DNA from: an uncultured Bacilli bacterium
GTDB lineage: Bacteria > Bacillota_I > Bacilli_A > RF39 > UBA660
Length of the DNA stretch: 17,473 nt
NCBI GenBank assembly: GCA_948552115.1
Contig: CAOWNX010000004.1
Coordinates: 1-17,473 of the forward strand
Direction: 5' to 3'
This document shows positions 1 to 8,529 of the stretch, one piece after another. A program made the translations under genes and the position numbers. Below the pieces are notes generated by a model. That model was not told the DNA's origin, did no database searches, and saw nothing but the letters and a program-made list of their open reading frames with translations. The first letter of the stretch is position 1, and each line of letters starts with the position of its first letter.

Positions 1-1872
1 TTTTGAAAGAATATGAAACGAAGACGAATACTGCCTGTTTTTTGTAAATGGTTTTAGTTTTCCATAAATCACTTCATCCAATTCAAAAAAATGCTTGCCT
101 ACCTCTGGAAAAAGGACCCCAGTAAGTGTAAAATTCAAATTGTTTGCTTCAGAATAATGACGCAATCGTTCCTTCATAAATTGAACGATCGAAATCGCTT
201 CCTTTTGGGCTTCTTTTTCGTTCTCTTTCTTTCCTAATAAAAGAAACACAGATTCCCAAAGTCCAACAAATCCAAGTTGTAACACCCCATGTTTCCAAAC
301 TTTTCGTAACCGATCATTTTCTTTTACATTTTCTCCAAATTTCCAAATACCTGACTCAATTAAAACTGGGAAATTATAACAATGCTTACTACATTGATAC
401 TCAAAACGTTCTAAAATCTCTTGTACCGCCATTTCAATTGTTTCAGAAAGTTCCTCGTAAAAATATTTTAAATTTTCATCATGTTGATGACGAAGTGCAA
501 TTCTTGGCAAATTAATAGAAGTAAACGAAATACTTCCCTTATTTCCTACAAATACACCATCTTGCGTTGTATTATCATAAAAAGCACGCTCTCCCCCAAC
601 ACCATAACAAACATCTTCCTTACTTTGATTATACACTACATCCAAAAATTCAAAATCTAATACTCCCAAATAATAAGCATCAAATGCCTTCTTACACACT
701 TCCCTTAACATTCCATCCTGTTTCAAATGAAGTTCTTGCTTCACTTTAAAAATTCCTCGAACAGACTTTGGTTTTTCTTGAACAAACGAAGAAATGAGCA
801 CCTTATCAATCATCATTGATGCATAAGTCGTTTCCGTTCCAATTGACAAGCTTAGCTTTTGTCCTTTTAAATTCTGTTGATATTGAAAATCCATTTCCTT
901 CAAAAACCAACAAAGTTCATCTTTCAATACTCTTTGTAAACTTTCCAAACTCTCTCGATAAGAATCAAAGAACAAATCTTTCATTTGTTTGGAAGATTGA
1001 TAAAAAAAACGATAATCTTCCAAATCAATTTGAAGACTTTGAATCGCAGAAAACTTTTGTCTTAACTCCTCCATTGGTAACACCTCTTGAAGTCCAAAAG
1101 AAGAAAGTTTCAACTCTAAAGTGTGTTCCCAAATCGATATAAAATTATGAAGAAGGGGCTCTTCAAGTTCTTTCTCAAAATAGGGAATCATCACATTTCC
1201 AGACTGTTCATCAAAAACGCGATGAATTAGATGAATGAGAGAAAGTAACGCATCCTTAATACTCGATTTTTCTGCTTCTTTAAATCGATTAGAAAAAACG
1301 AGTTGTACACTAACAGGACACCCCATTGGATAAGAATCTAAATCATGCAAATACAAAAGTCCACTATCCAAATTGCGAACCGTTTTGTGATCAAGCAAAA
1401 AACTTTGAGCAAACTCTTCACTAATCACCTTCCCAAACTCATACGTCATAACCTGTGGTGGCAACATACTTCCAACTAATTTAGGATCATCTGAATCATT
1501 GAGTCCTAATTTCTCCATTGCTTTTAAAAATTTATGTTGTTCTTTCGTTGCAAAGGACTCTCTGGTAAGCGTTCGTTGTGCTCGATATTTTTGATAATGT
1601 ACATAGACATCCTGATATCCTTTATGATTCAAAACCTCTACAATTAAATCTTGAATATCTTCAATCTTAATCGTTTTTCGATTTTGATAACGTTTCATAA
1701 TCAAATGCAAAACATTCTCATAAACCAAATTGATATCTTTGCTTTCATAATGGTGTTCAATACTATCAAATGCTTTTTTTATTGCAATAGCTATTTTCTC
1801 TCCTTGAAAATCACAACGTTGCCCACTTCGCTTTACAACAACTAAACTGTCAAACACATCATTTTTTTGCAT
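1..1872 (-). CDS. nrdD: Anaerobic (class III) ribonucleoside-triphosphate reductase, diverged NrdD paralogue, 3' end cut by window edge
   Basis: I translated the minus strand from an ATG at 1872: 624 codons stay open to the window edge, so the C-terminus, where the glycyl radical would lie, is not visible. Residues about 10-100 form an ATP-cone allosteric domain (VVVKRSG start). Class III landmarks follow: LHDLDSYP near 175-182 with C185 just after; an SIGTET stretch near 343 and FKVK near 375, matching the family's NxGTDT and FKVKEG; C422 in VCYGVGGERA at the place of the family's MGCRTRV finger-loop cysteine; SFTSINLPRIAL at 449-460 (family SFTTINLPRLAL); NFPVLIESG near 500; and QYSSSFHIL near 614-622. 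The usual ATPAEG loop is replaced by TGVLFPEVG near 584-592. An AAGGAA Shine-Dalgarno sits about 15 bases before the ATG, which is long. Expected role: dNTP synthesis without oxygen after activation by a radical-SAM activase. It is clearly different from the neighbouring NrdD, so a paralogue rather than a recent duplicate. Confidence 0.88.
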   Translation of the reverse strand, partial: MQKNDVFDSLVVVKRSGQRCDFQGEKIAIAIKKAFDSIEHHYESKDINLVYENVLHLIMKRYQNRKTIKIEDIQDLIVEVLNHKGYQDVYVHYQKYRAQRTLTRESFATKEQHKFLKAMEKLGLNDSDDPKLVGSMLPPQVMTYEFGKVISEEFAQSFLLDHKTVRNLDSGLLYLHDLDSYPMGCPVSVQLVFSNRFKEAEKSSIKDALLSLIHLIHRVFDEQSGNVMIPYFEKELEEPLLHNFISIWEHTLELKLSSFGLQEVLPMEELRQKFSAIQSLQIDLEDYRFFYQSSKQMKDLFFDSYRESLESLQRVLKDELCWFLKEMDFQYQQNLKGQKLSLSIGTETTYASMMIDKVLISSFVQEKPKSVRGIFKVKQELHLKQDGMLREVCKKAFDAYYLGVLDFEFLDVVYNQSKEDVCYGVGGERAFYDNTTQDGVFVGNKGSISFTSINLPRIALRHQHDENLKYFYEELSETIEMAVQEILERFEYQCSKHCYNFPVLIESGIWKFGENVKENDRLRKVWKHGVLQLGFVGLWESVFLLLGKKENEKEAQKEAISIVQFMKERLRHYSEANNLNFTLTGVLFPEVGKHFFELDEVIYGKLKPFTKNRQYSSSFHILSK

Positions 1873-1900
1873 AAAATTATCACTCGTTTCCTTACTCGAA

Positions 1901-1929
1901 ATTATATCAAAATTTAGCGATAATATCAA
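1901..1929 (-). promoter_or_regulatory. Sigma-A-type promoter of the leftward nrdD paralogue
   Basis: On the minus strand, TTGATA (1929-1924) and a perfect TATAAT (1906-1901) are separated by exactly 17 bases. Transcription would start near 1894, leaving a leader of about 20 bases before the ATG at 1872. Confidence 0.75.
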
Positions 1930-2153
1930 TGTATTTTTGAATTTTAAAAAAAGTCAACACTTTTTTATCAAAAAATTTTTTTTAGAAAAAAACATAGAGT
2001 AAATTTCAAGAAAAAAAGCAACTTTTTGTCCGATATAAAAAAGAATAAAGCAAAATAAAAAGTCAAAACAAGAAAATGTTTTTTTTGAATTTTTTTTCAA
2101 AATATATAATTTCAAATCACTTTACATAACCAAAAAAAAGCAAAAAATTAATA

Positions 2154-2182
2154 TTGATTTTTTTTGATGCTCATAGTATGAT
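2154..2182 (+). promoter_or_regulatory. Sigma-A-type promoter of nrdD-nrdG
   Basis: TTGATT (2154-2159) and TATGAT (2177-2182) are separated by 17 bases. The start site would be near 2189, giving a leader of about 30 bases before the ATG at 2222. Its -35 closely resembles that of the divergent nrdD paralogue (TTGATA), so both genes could be expressed under similar conditions. Confidence 0.7.
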
Positions 2183-2221
2183 GACACTACGGACGATATC
2201 AAGAAAGGAAATGTGATAAAA

Positions 2222-4315
2222 ATGATACAGTCTATTATCAAACGAAGTGGAAGAAAACAAGATTTTGATTCCCAAAAAATTGAAATTGCAATAAAAAGTG
2301 CCATCTGTGCAACAAACCCTGATACCGATGATACCGAAGCAGGACATAAAAGTAAAATATTAACCAACAATGTAATGCTTGGTTTAGAAGATTTAAAAAA
2401 AGAAACCGTATGTATTGAAGAAGTACAAGACATGGTAGAAAATGCTCTTATGAATAGCGGAATGAATGATGTTGCCAAAAACTATATACGTTATCGTTAT
2501 CAAAGAGAAATGCTTCGAAACGACAAACTGTCAAGCAAAGCCGTAGAAAAAATGATTTTCACATATACTGGTGGAGACGACATGGCTGTCAAAGAAAATT
2601 CCAATATGGCTTTTTCCTTACAAGGATTAAATAACTTCTTAGTATCTGAATTCAGCAAAAACTTCTGGTTAAATCATGTATTTACCAAAGAACAAAGAAT
2701 TGCCCATGAATCTGGAGATATTCATATTCATGACTTAGGTCTCCTATCAGTTTACTGTTGTGGTTGGGATCTAGAACAACTATTACTAAAAGGATTTTGT
2801 GGAGTAAAAACAAAAGTACAAAGCAAACCTCCAAAACATTTCCGTAGTGCCCTAGGTCAAGTAGTAAACTTTATCTACACCTTACAAGGAGAAGCTGCTG
2901 GAGCTCAAGCCCTATCTAGTTTCGATACCTACCTTGCTCCATTTATTCGCTACGATAATCTTACTTACAAAGAAGTAAAACAAGCAATGCAAGAATTCAT
3001 ATTTAATATGGCCGTTCCTACTCGTGTCGGATTCCAAACTCCATTTTTTAATATTACCTTAGACCTAGAAGTAACCACACTATTTAAAGACAAACACATC
3101 ATCATTGGTGGAGAATACAAAGAAGAAACATATAAAGATTTCCAAGCCGAAATGGATATGTTAAACAAAGCATTCTGTGAAGTGATGACAGAAGGAGATG
3201 CCTCAGGAAGAAGCTTTACCTTCCCAATTCCTACCTATAACATTACCAAAGAATTTGATTGGAATCGACCAATCGTTGACGAAGTTATGAAAATGACAAG
3301 CAAATACGGAATCCCCTACTTCTCTAACTTCATTAACAGTGACATGAACCCAGAAGATGCAAGAAGCATGTGTTGTCGCTTACGTCTTGATAATCGTGTT
3401 CTTAGAAAACGTGGTGGTGGATTATTTGGTGCCAACCCTATGACAGGAAGTATTGGTGTTACAACCATTAACTTACCACGTCTTGGATACCTTTACAAAG
3501 ACAAATCTGTACTAAAAAAAGAACTACGAAAACTAATGGATATGTGTCGTGATATTTTAACAACCAAAAGAAAATTCTTAGAAAAAAATACAGAATTTGG
3601 ACTTTATCCTTACAGTAAATTTTATCTATCTGATGTGAAAGCACGTTTAGGAGAATATTGGAAAAATCACTTTAATACCATTGGCCTAGTAGGAATGAAT
3701 GAATGTATAAGAAACTTTACAGGAGACAAAGAAAACATCACGACTCGTTATGGACAAGAATTTGCCAAAGATATATTAGACTACATGAATGAAGTGTTAA
3801 CGGAATATCAAAGTGCTGGAGATTTATATAACCTAGAAGCAACTCCTGCGGAAGGAACAGCTCCACGTCTTGCCAAACTAGACAAAAAAACATATCCAGA
3901 CATTATTACCTCTGGAGAAAAAGATGTTTGCTATACCAATAGTACCCAACTTCCAGTAGATGCAACCACAGATCTTTTTGAAGCAATTGAATTACAAGAT
4001 GACCTACAAACCAAATATACAGGTGGAACGGTATTACATGCTTACCTTGGAGAAAGAATTCACGATCCAAACGTTACCAAAAACTTACTAAAAAATATTT
4101 TCGAGAACTATCGATTACCTTACCTATCCTTCTCTCCAACCTATAGTATTTGTAAAGATCATGGATACATTGACGGAGAACACTTTACTTGCCCTACATG
4201 TGGTGGAGATTGTGAAGTATGGACTCGTGTCGTAGGATTCTATCGACCAGTTCAAAACTTTAATAATTCCAAACGAGAAGAGTTCCATCAAAGAACAGAA
4301 TTCGTAGTAGAATGA
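2222..4315 (+). CDS. nrdD: Anaerobic (class III) ribonucleoside-triphosphate reductase NrdD, Thermotoga-like type
   Basis: The large glycyl-radical subunit reduces ribonucleoside triphosphates to dNTPs anaerobically. Numbering residues from the GTG at 2213, an ATP cone covers about 4-100. HIHDLG at 171-176 is followed by YCCGWDLEQLL (C182/C183). KPPKHF leads into an AGAQALSSFDT stretch near 230. SMCCRLRLD has finger-loop cysteines at 387-388. ATPAEG lies at 543-548. The C-terminus has a zinc site (C647, C660, C663, C667, with CPTCG) and the glycyl-radical loop RVVGFYRPV with G675. The 697-700 residue length is normal and all key motifs are present. I prefer the ATG at 2222 over the GTG at 2213, because the AAGGA at 2205-2209 leaves only three bases before the GTG but twelve before the ATG. 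The gene overlaps nrdG by ATGA, indicating translational coupling. Confidence 0.95.
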   Translation: MIQSIIKRSGRKQDFDSQKIEIAIKSAICATNPDTDDTEAGHKSKILTNNVMLGLEDLKKETVCIEEVQDMVENALMNSGMNDVAKNYIRYRYQREMLRNDKLSSKAVEKMIFTYTGGDDMAVKENSNMAFSLQGLNNFLVSEFSKNFWLNHVFTKEQRIAHESGDIHIHDLGLLSVYCCGWDLEQLLLKGFCGVKTKVQSKPPKHFRSALGQVVNFIYTLQGEAAGAQALSSFDTYLAPFIRYDNLTYKEVKQAMQEFIFNMAVPTRVGFQTPFFNITLDLEVTTLFKDKHIIIGGEYKEETYKDFQAEMDMLNKAFCEVMTEGDASGRSFTFPIPTYNITKEFDWNRPIVDEVMKMTSKYGIPYFSNFINSDMNPEDARSMCCRLRLDNRVLRKRGGGLFGANPMTGSIGVTTINLPRLGYLYKDKSVLKKELRKLMDMCRDILTTKRKFLEKNTEFGLYPYSKFYLSDVKARLGEYWKNHFNTIGLVGMNECIRNFTGDKENITTRYGQEFAKDILDYMNEVLTEYQSAGDLYNLEATPAEGTAPRLAKLDKKTYPDIITSGEKDVCYTNSTQLPVDATTDLFEAIELQDDLQTKYTGGTVLHAYLGERIHDPNVTKNLLKNIFENYRLPYLSFSPTYSICKDHGYIDGEHFTCPTCGGDCEVWTRVVGFYRPVQNFNNSKREEFHQRTEFVVE

Positions 4316-4974
4316 TTTACGGAATTCAAAAACTTTCCTTAATCGATTATCCAAGTTTTCCCTGTTTCGTTATCTTTCTGGGAGGGTGCAATTTTCGTTG
4401 CCCCTTCTGTCATAACGAATCGATTGTCAATAAAAAAGAAAACATCTATGAAACAGAAGAAGTTATCAAAGAAATGCAAAAAAGAACATCATTTATTAAT
4501 GCTGTTGTAATTACAGGAGGAGAACCAACCATTTATGGTTCCAAACTAATCGAATTAATGGAAAAAATTCAAAAACTACACTTAAAAATAAAATTAGACA
4601 CGAATGGAACAAATCCCATACTTCTCAAAAAAATTATAGATTTAAAATTAGTAGATTACATTGCGATGGATATAAAAAATACTTGGGAAAAATATTCCAC
4701 GACCGCTGGAATAAAAACAGATATCGCCAAATTAAAAACTAGCATCAAATTAATTGAAGAAAGTGGTATCAATTATGAATTTCGAATGACGATAAACAAA
4801 ACCATGCACACCAAAGAGGATATCCAAAAAGTAAAAACATACATCAAAGACCCAAGTCGTTTTTTCCTTCAACCTTACAAATATCAGCCAACACAAATAG
4901 TAAATCAAAACTTCGAAGAATGGTCAAAATCAGAAATCAAAGAACTAGAACAAGCTTTTCAAGTAAAAGTCTAG
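4312..4974 (+). CDS. nrdG: Anaerobic ribonucleotide reductase activating protein NrdG, radical SAM
   Basis: This 220-residue radical-SAM enzyme would use a [4Fe-4S] cluster and S-adenosylmethionine to put the glycyl radical on NrdD (expected at G675 of the upstream protein). The cluster motif CNFRCPFC gives C26, C30 and C33. It is followed by HN and by the SAM-binding GGEPT motif near residues 70-74. The opening (GIQKLSLIDYP) is typical of the NrdG branch that pairs with Thermotoga-like NrdD. The ATG overlaps the NrdD stop by four bases and there is no separate promoter, so the two genes form one transcription unit ending at the terminator that spans this gene's stop codon. Whether it also activates the divergent NrdD paralogue cannot be told here; no second activase is visible. 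Confidence 0.93.
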   Translation: MIYGIQKLSLIDYPSFPCFVIFLGGCNFRCPFCHNESIVNKKENIYETEEVIKEMQKRTSFINAVVITGGEPTIYGSKLIELMEKIQKLHLKIKLDTNGTNPILLKKIIDLKLVDYIAMDIKNTWEKYSTTAGIKTDIAKLKTSIKLIEESGINYEFRMTINKTMHTKEDIQKVKTYIKDPSRFFLQPYKYQPTQIVNQNFEEWSKSEIKELEQAFQVKV

Positions 4975-4984
4975 TTCTTTTTTT
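4939..4984 (+). terminator. Rho-independent terminator of nrdD-nrdG, overlapping the nrdG stop
   Basis: AAAGAACTAG (4939-4948) pairs perfectly with CTAGTTCTTT (4971-4980). An inner 5-bp stem CTTTT/AAAAG (4955-4959 with 4965-4969) closes a five-base loop. A run of seven T follows at 4978-4984. The 5' arm lies in the last nrdG codons and the 3' arm contains the TAG stop. Confidence 0.8.
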
Positions 4985-5050
4985 CATTACAAAATTGTAA
5001 GTTTAAAACAAAGAAAAAATGATAAAATAAAAAAGAAAGAAGTGACTTGG

Positions 5051-6103
5051 ATGAACTATGCCAATTGGATTATTCCGATTATCTTAATCCTCTGCATTGG
5101 AGGATATTATTTTGGAAAAAAAATACAAAATATATGGAATCCGAAAACGACAAAAACAAAAATAATCTATTGGTTATTGATTTATCTATCTACCTGTTTC
5201 ATATTTCTTGGAAGAAATGTACTCATTGGATTTATCATTTATTTTATAATATTCCAACTATGTTTTGACTTTCTTATAATCATAAGTAAAATAATTCACA
5301 AACCAAAAATGACTCAAATATTCAAAATGAAAAAAATTCGAGACATTCCGATTATAATTTGCTGTATCTTAATTACCATATACGGTGCATATAACATCAA
5401 TCATCCCATAATCAAAAAATATGACATCAAAATTGAGAAAAAAATGAATAACCCATTCACCATTGGTATGATATCTGACCTTCACTTAGGCATCAATCAT
5501 CAAGAAGAATTACTAGACCAAATCGTCGAACACGCAAATTCTCTTAATGCAAATATTTTTGTTTTTGGTGGAGACATTTTTGATGAATATACCACTGAAG
5601 AACAAAAAAATATGGCAATTCAAAAATTTGGAACAATAAAAACCAAAGATGGGATTTATTATATTGAAGGAAACCACGACCTATTAAATGAAGATACCAG
5701 AAAAAAATTAAAAGATCAAAACATTCAAACATTAGAAGATCAAGCAATCACGATTCAAAAACAAATCAACATCATTGGAAGAAAAGACCATCGGAATAAT
5801 TACTTAAAAAAAGCAAGAAAAAATCTAGAAGAAATAGTGCAAGAAATTGATACCACTTACCCTACCATTCTTCTAGATCACCAACCACTAGACCAAAAAC
5901 TTGCCAAAAATCTTCATATTGACTTACAACTTTCTGGACATACGCATGCAGGTCAAATATTTCCAGCCAATTTCTTCTTACAATATGGATATAAAAAAAC
6001 AGGAAACTTTCAAATCATCGTCTCCTCTGGTTACGGAGTTTGGGGTTATCCCATCCGTACTGCTGGAAGAAGCGAAATGATTCAAGTAATCCTGTCCAAT
6101 TAG
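5051..6103 (+). CDS. Membrane-anchored metallophosphoesterase (YkuE/YaeI-like)
   Basis: The protein has about 350 residues. The N-terminal third is hydrophobic, with about four membrane segments (roughly 5-20, 40-55, 57-80 and 98-115). A calcineurin-like phosphoesterase domain follows. The five metal and active-site motifs are in order (numbered from a GTG at 5042): SDLHLG with D146 and H148, GGD at 176-178, GNHD at 210-213, LLDHQP with H280, and GHTHAGQ at 299-305. Relatives with this fold act on phospholipids or other phosphodiesters at the membrane. The substrate cannot be read from the sequence. The ATG at 5051 and the GTG at 5042 are both possible, and the ribosome binding site (AGAAAG/GAAG) is weak for either. 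The gene stands alone between the nrdG terminator and the convergent PBP gene, whose stop codon abuts its own with no gap. No terminator is visible after it. Confidence 0.88.
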   Translation: MNYANWIIPIILILCIGGYYFGKKIQNIWNPKTTKTKIIYWLLIYLSTCFIFLGRNVLIGFIIYFIIFQLCFDFLIIISKIIHKPKMTQIFKMKKIRDIPIIICCILITIYGAYNINHPIIKKYDIKIEKKMNNPFTIGMISDLHLGINHQEELLDQIVEHANSLNANIFVFGGDIFDEYTTEEQKNMAIQKFGTIKTKDGIYYIEGNHDLLNEDTRKKLKDQNIQTLEDQAITIQKQINIIGRKDHRNNYLKKARKNLEEIVQEIDTTYPTILLDHQPLDQKLAKNLHIDLQLSGHTHAGQIFPANFFLQYGYKKTGNFQIIVSSGYGVWGYPIRTAGRSEMIQVILSN

Positions 6104-8221
6104 TTATTCTCCAAGTTCAATTTCTAAAGATACATCAAAATGAATGACACTTCCAGGTTCAATATTTGTTTGTTTTACCTTACCATAACCATTCATTTGA
6201 TAAGGAAGACCAATAAAATTACAAAAACGAATTACCTCACTCGTACTCCAACCCTTAACATCTGGCATCGTAATATGACTTCCATTCGTCAACAAAAAAA
6301 CTTTAGAACCCTCTAATACTTTACTATTTTGAAGTGGATATTGATTTACAACATACTTTCCATCTCCCACTACAATTGGAAGTATTTTTTTTGATTTTAA
6401 ATCCTCTAACGTTTGATCAACAGACGCAGAAATATAATTAGAAAGTTCTACAACCTTACTAACTTCTTCTTGAGAAGTCGTTTCACTCAAATTCATCACT
6501 TTTGCAATTTCACCAATTGCTGATGAAATTAATTTCGTAATATCAGAAGTAGTACTAACAAGTTGCTTCGTAGAAAAATATATCACATACTCGGGATCTT
6601 CATAAGGAAAAAAGCCTGCAAAACTTTTAATATAATCATATTCTCCTGTCATGTAACCACCATTTGGAGAAGGTATTTGAGCGGTTCCCGTTTTTCCAGC
6701 GATTGTTACATTATTTGGTGCATAGGCTTTATTATAATCAAAGCCATGATAAACTACATCATACATCATCTTCTTCATACGATCGATTGTAGAAACACTT
6801 GCAATTCTCCCAGCTTCCTCTTTCGAACCCTCAAACGTAACACGACCAGTAGAATCTACAATTTTAGATACAATATAAGGTTTCACCATAACTCCATCAT
6901 TTGCCAAACTAGATAAAGCTTGCAACATTTGAATCGGGGTAATTGTCATACCTTGTCCAAAACTAGCATTTGCAAGTTCACTCTCATAAGTAAATTTAAC
7001 AACACCAGAACTTTCCGCTGGAAGTGTAATCCCCGTAGTACTTCCAAAACCACATTGAATATAAAAATCTTTCAATTTATCAACACCGAGTGCAAGTCCA
7101 AGTTTCGTAGCAGCCACGTTCGAAGAATAAGAAAATCCTGTATCATAACTAATAGACCCCCAACCAACATTATTAAAATCGCTGATTTTTGTTCCATCAC
7201 TCAAAGTAATACTACCAGAATCAAGCATCTCTTCCCCATGATAAATTCCATGTTCAATTGCTGCCATAAAAGAAAATATTTTCATCGTCGATCCTGGTTC
7301 ATATTGATAACTTGTAAGCGGATTCAAATAACTTGTAATTCCATTTAACGTATTCAAATCAAAATTTGGAACAGTAGCAGAACCAACAATTGCTCCCGTT
7401 TTCGCATTCATCACAGAAAATTGAGCCCAATCCAAAGAATGTTCATTTTTTAATTTTGTCAAAATATTTTCTAATATAAACTGAATATTATTATCTATTG
7501 TTAAATAAATATCACTACCACGCTCTGCATCTTCTGTAATTTGTGTATTTGGCATTGGATATCCATAAGCATCTTGTTGATACTCTGTATAACCATGAGT
7601 ACCTTTAAGTGTTTCATCATAATAAGATTCAATCCCCATGCCTCCAGTAATTTCTCCCGATTCATTTGCTCTAGCATAACCAATCAAATAAGAAGCATAA
7701 TTCTTATTTTTATAAAATCGTTTTGAGCTAGAAAGAAAGTCAATCCCTGGTAAGTCCAACTTTTCAATTTGCTTTTTCGTATCTTCTGTAATCCCTCTTC
7801 CACCAGGTCCTAACTCCACTTGATATAAATTTTGGTTTAACAAATTCAAAATATATTCTTCACTCATATTCAAAATAGGAGACAAAGCTCTTGCAGTACC
7901 CTCTTTATCGACAACATGTTTTGGTTTCGTAATATCTTTCGTTCTACTAGAAGAAAGATAAGCAATTACAGTATAAGACTTTACATTTTTAGCAAGTTCA
8001 TCTCCATTCGCATCAAAAATCGAACCACGAGATGCATAAATTGTTTGTTTCGTCGTATTCCGATTATCCGCAAACTCTCTCAAATTAATACCATCGACAT
8101 CATCACTTAAACAAACATAAGCAAGTTTTGCAATGATTGCTACAAAGAAAAAAGAAAAGATAAGTATTGTTATCTTTACATTCAAATGGATCGAATTTAA
8201 AAACTTTCCTTTTCTTTTCAT
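6104..8221 (-). CDS. ftsI: Division class B penicillin-binding protein with C-terminal PASTA domains (FtsI/PbpB type)
   Basis: This 705-residue monofunctional D,D-transpeptidase would cross-link septal peptidoglycan. A short cytoplasmic tail and one membrane segment (about 16-36) precede a PBP dimerisation domain with the RGSIFDANG motif near 65-73. The transpeptidase domain carries S311-TM-K314 (nucleophile serine), S366-S-N368 and K510-TGT. Two PASTA-like modules cover about 608-705 (the second begins TMPDVKGWS). The position directly after ftsL in the mraZ-rsmH-ftsL cluster matches B. subtilis pbpB/spoVD. A GGAAGG Shine-Dalgarno lies about 5 bases before the ATG, and only 12 bases separate it from the ftsL stop. 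Nothing of the dcw cluster follows; the next gene is convergent. Assignment as the divisome PBP rests on context and PASTA content and is fairly sure. Confidence 0.93.
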   Translation of the reverse strand: MKRKGKFLNSIHLNVKITILIFSFFFVAIIAKLAYVCLSDDVDGINLREFADNRNTTKQTIYASRGSIFDANGDELAKNVKSYTVIAYLSSSRTKDITKPKHVVDKEGTARALSPILNMSEEYILNLLNQNLYQVELGPGGRGITEDTKKQIEKLDLPGIDFLSSSKRFYKNKNYASYLIGYARANESGEITGGMGIESYYDETLKGTHGYTEYQQDAYGYPMPNTQITEDAERGSDIYLTIDNNIQFILENILTKLKNEHSLDWAQFSVMNAKTGAIVGSATVPNFDLNTLNGITSYLNPLTSYQYEPGSTMKIFSFMAAIEHGIYHGEEMLDSGSITLSDGTKISDFNNVGWGSISYDTGFSYSSNVAATKLGLALGVDKLKDFYIQCGFGSTTGITLPAESSGVVKFTYESELANASFGQGMTITPIQMLQALSSLANDGVMVKPYIVSKIVDSTGRVTFEGSKEEAGRIASVSTIDRMKKMMYDVVYHGFDYNKAYAPNNVTIAGKTGTAQIPSPNGGYMTGEYDYIKSFAGFFPYEDPEYVIYFSTKQLVSTTSDITKLISSAIGEIAKVMNLSETTSQEEVSKVVELSNYISASVDQTLEDLKSKKILPIVVGDGKYVVNQYPLQNSKVLEGSKVFLLTNGSHITMPDVKGWSTSEVIRFCNFIGLPYQMNGYGKVKQTNIEPGSVIHFDVSLEIELGE

Positions 8222-8233
8222 AAACGCCTTCCA

Positions 8234-8527
8234 CTATTCATTAATAATTTTTATATTTTCATTATTATAGCTCAAACCTTTTTCTGTTGCAACTTCTTGA
8301 ATTTTATCTAAACTTGCTAACTCATCGATTTGCATACTCAACGATTCATTAACCCCTTCTTGATTTTCTATTTTTAATTTCATTTGTTCCACTTCAATAT
8401 TACTCTCTGACAACAGTGCTTTCGTAAGCACAGTACAAATAGGCATAGAAATCATAACAAATAAAATAACTACATAAACAAATTTTTCTCCACGAGCAAT
8501 TCTCGATACACGTTTCATGTTTTTCAT
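8234..8527 (-). CDS. ftsL: Cell division protein FtsL
   Basis: This is a 97-residue bitopic protein: a basic N-terminus (RVSRIARGEK), one membrane helix at about 16-36, then a predicted coiled coil (about 40-72, rich in E, Q, L and I) and a short tail. That is the build of FtsL, which with FtsB/DivIC and FtsQ/DivIB activates the division PBP and FtsW. Sequence similarity within this family is low, so the call depends mainly on architecture and on its place between rsmH and the PBP gene. The ATG lies two bases after the rsmH stop, and its AAAGGA ribosome binding site is inside the end of rsmH. A second ATG three codons further in is a poorer match for spacing. Confidence 0.85.
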   Translation of the reverse strand: MKNMKRVSRIARGEKFVYVVILFVMISMPICTVLTKALLSESNIEVEQMKLKIENQEGVNESLSMQIDELASLDKIQEVATEKGLSYNNENIKIINE

Positions 8528-8529
8528 TT

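Larger units (their letters stand above)
1873..2221. other. Divergent intergenic region between two nrdD genes, A-tract rich, with short direct repeats
   Basis: No gene is seen here. Besides the two promoters annotated separately, the region is dominated by runs of A and T spaced along the helix, as in intrinsically curved DNA. Two short motifs occur twice: AAAAAGTCAA at 1948-1957 and 2057-2066, each followed closely by AC, and TTTTTGAATTTT at 1934-1945 and 2082-2093. A 7-bp inverted repeat (TTTTGAA/TTCAAAA) lies at about 2083-2102. In such AT-rich sequence these repeats may be chance. I found no clear NrdR box pair (consensus like ACACWATATATWGTGT). Confidence 0.4.

Noticed and set aside
816..1142. 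Plus-strand open frame of 108 codons inside the leftward nrdD paralogue
   Set aside because: It is a shadow of the minus-strand gene, with no ribosome binding site and low-complexity composition; the minus frame has clear NrdD motifs.
1873..2212. NrdR boxes or a riboswitch upstream of nrdD
   Set aside because: No pair of palindromic ACAC...GTGT-like boxes was found by eye, and the 30-base leader after the likely start site is too short for a riboswitch.
4985..5050. A promoter for the phosphoesterase gene (TTGTAA or TTTAAA with TAAAAT)
   Set aside because: The possible boxes are spaced 22 or 15 bases apart; not convincing enough to annotate.
6563..7348. Two plus-strand open frames of over 100 codons opposite the division PBP
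   Set aside because: The opposite strand encodes the transpeptidase motifs without interruption; the plus frames are Cys/His/Ile/Arg-rich translations typical of antisense shadows.
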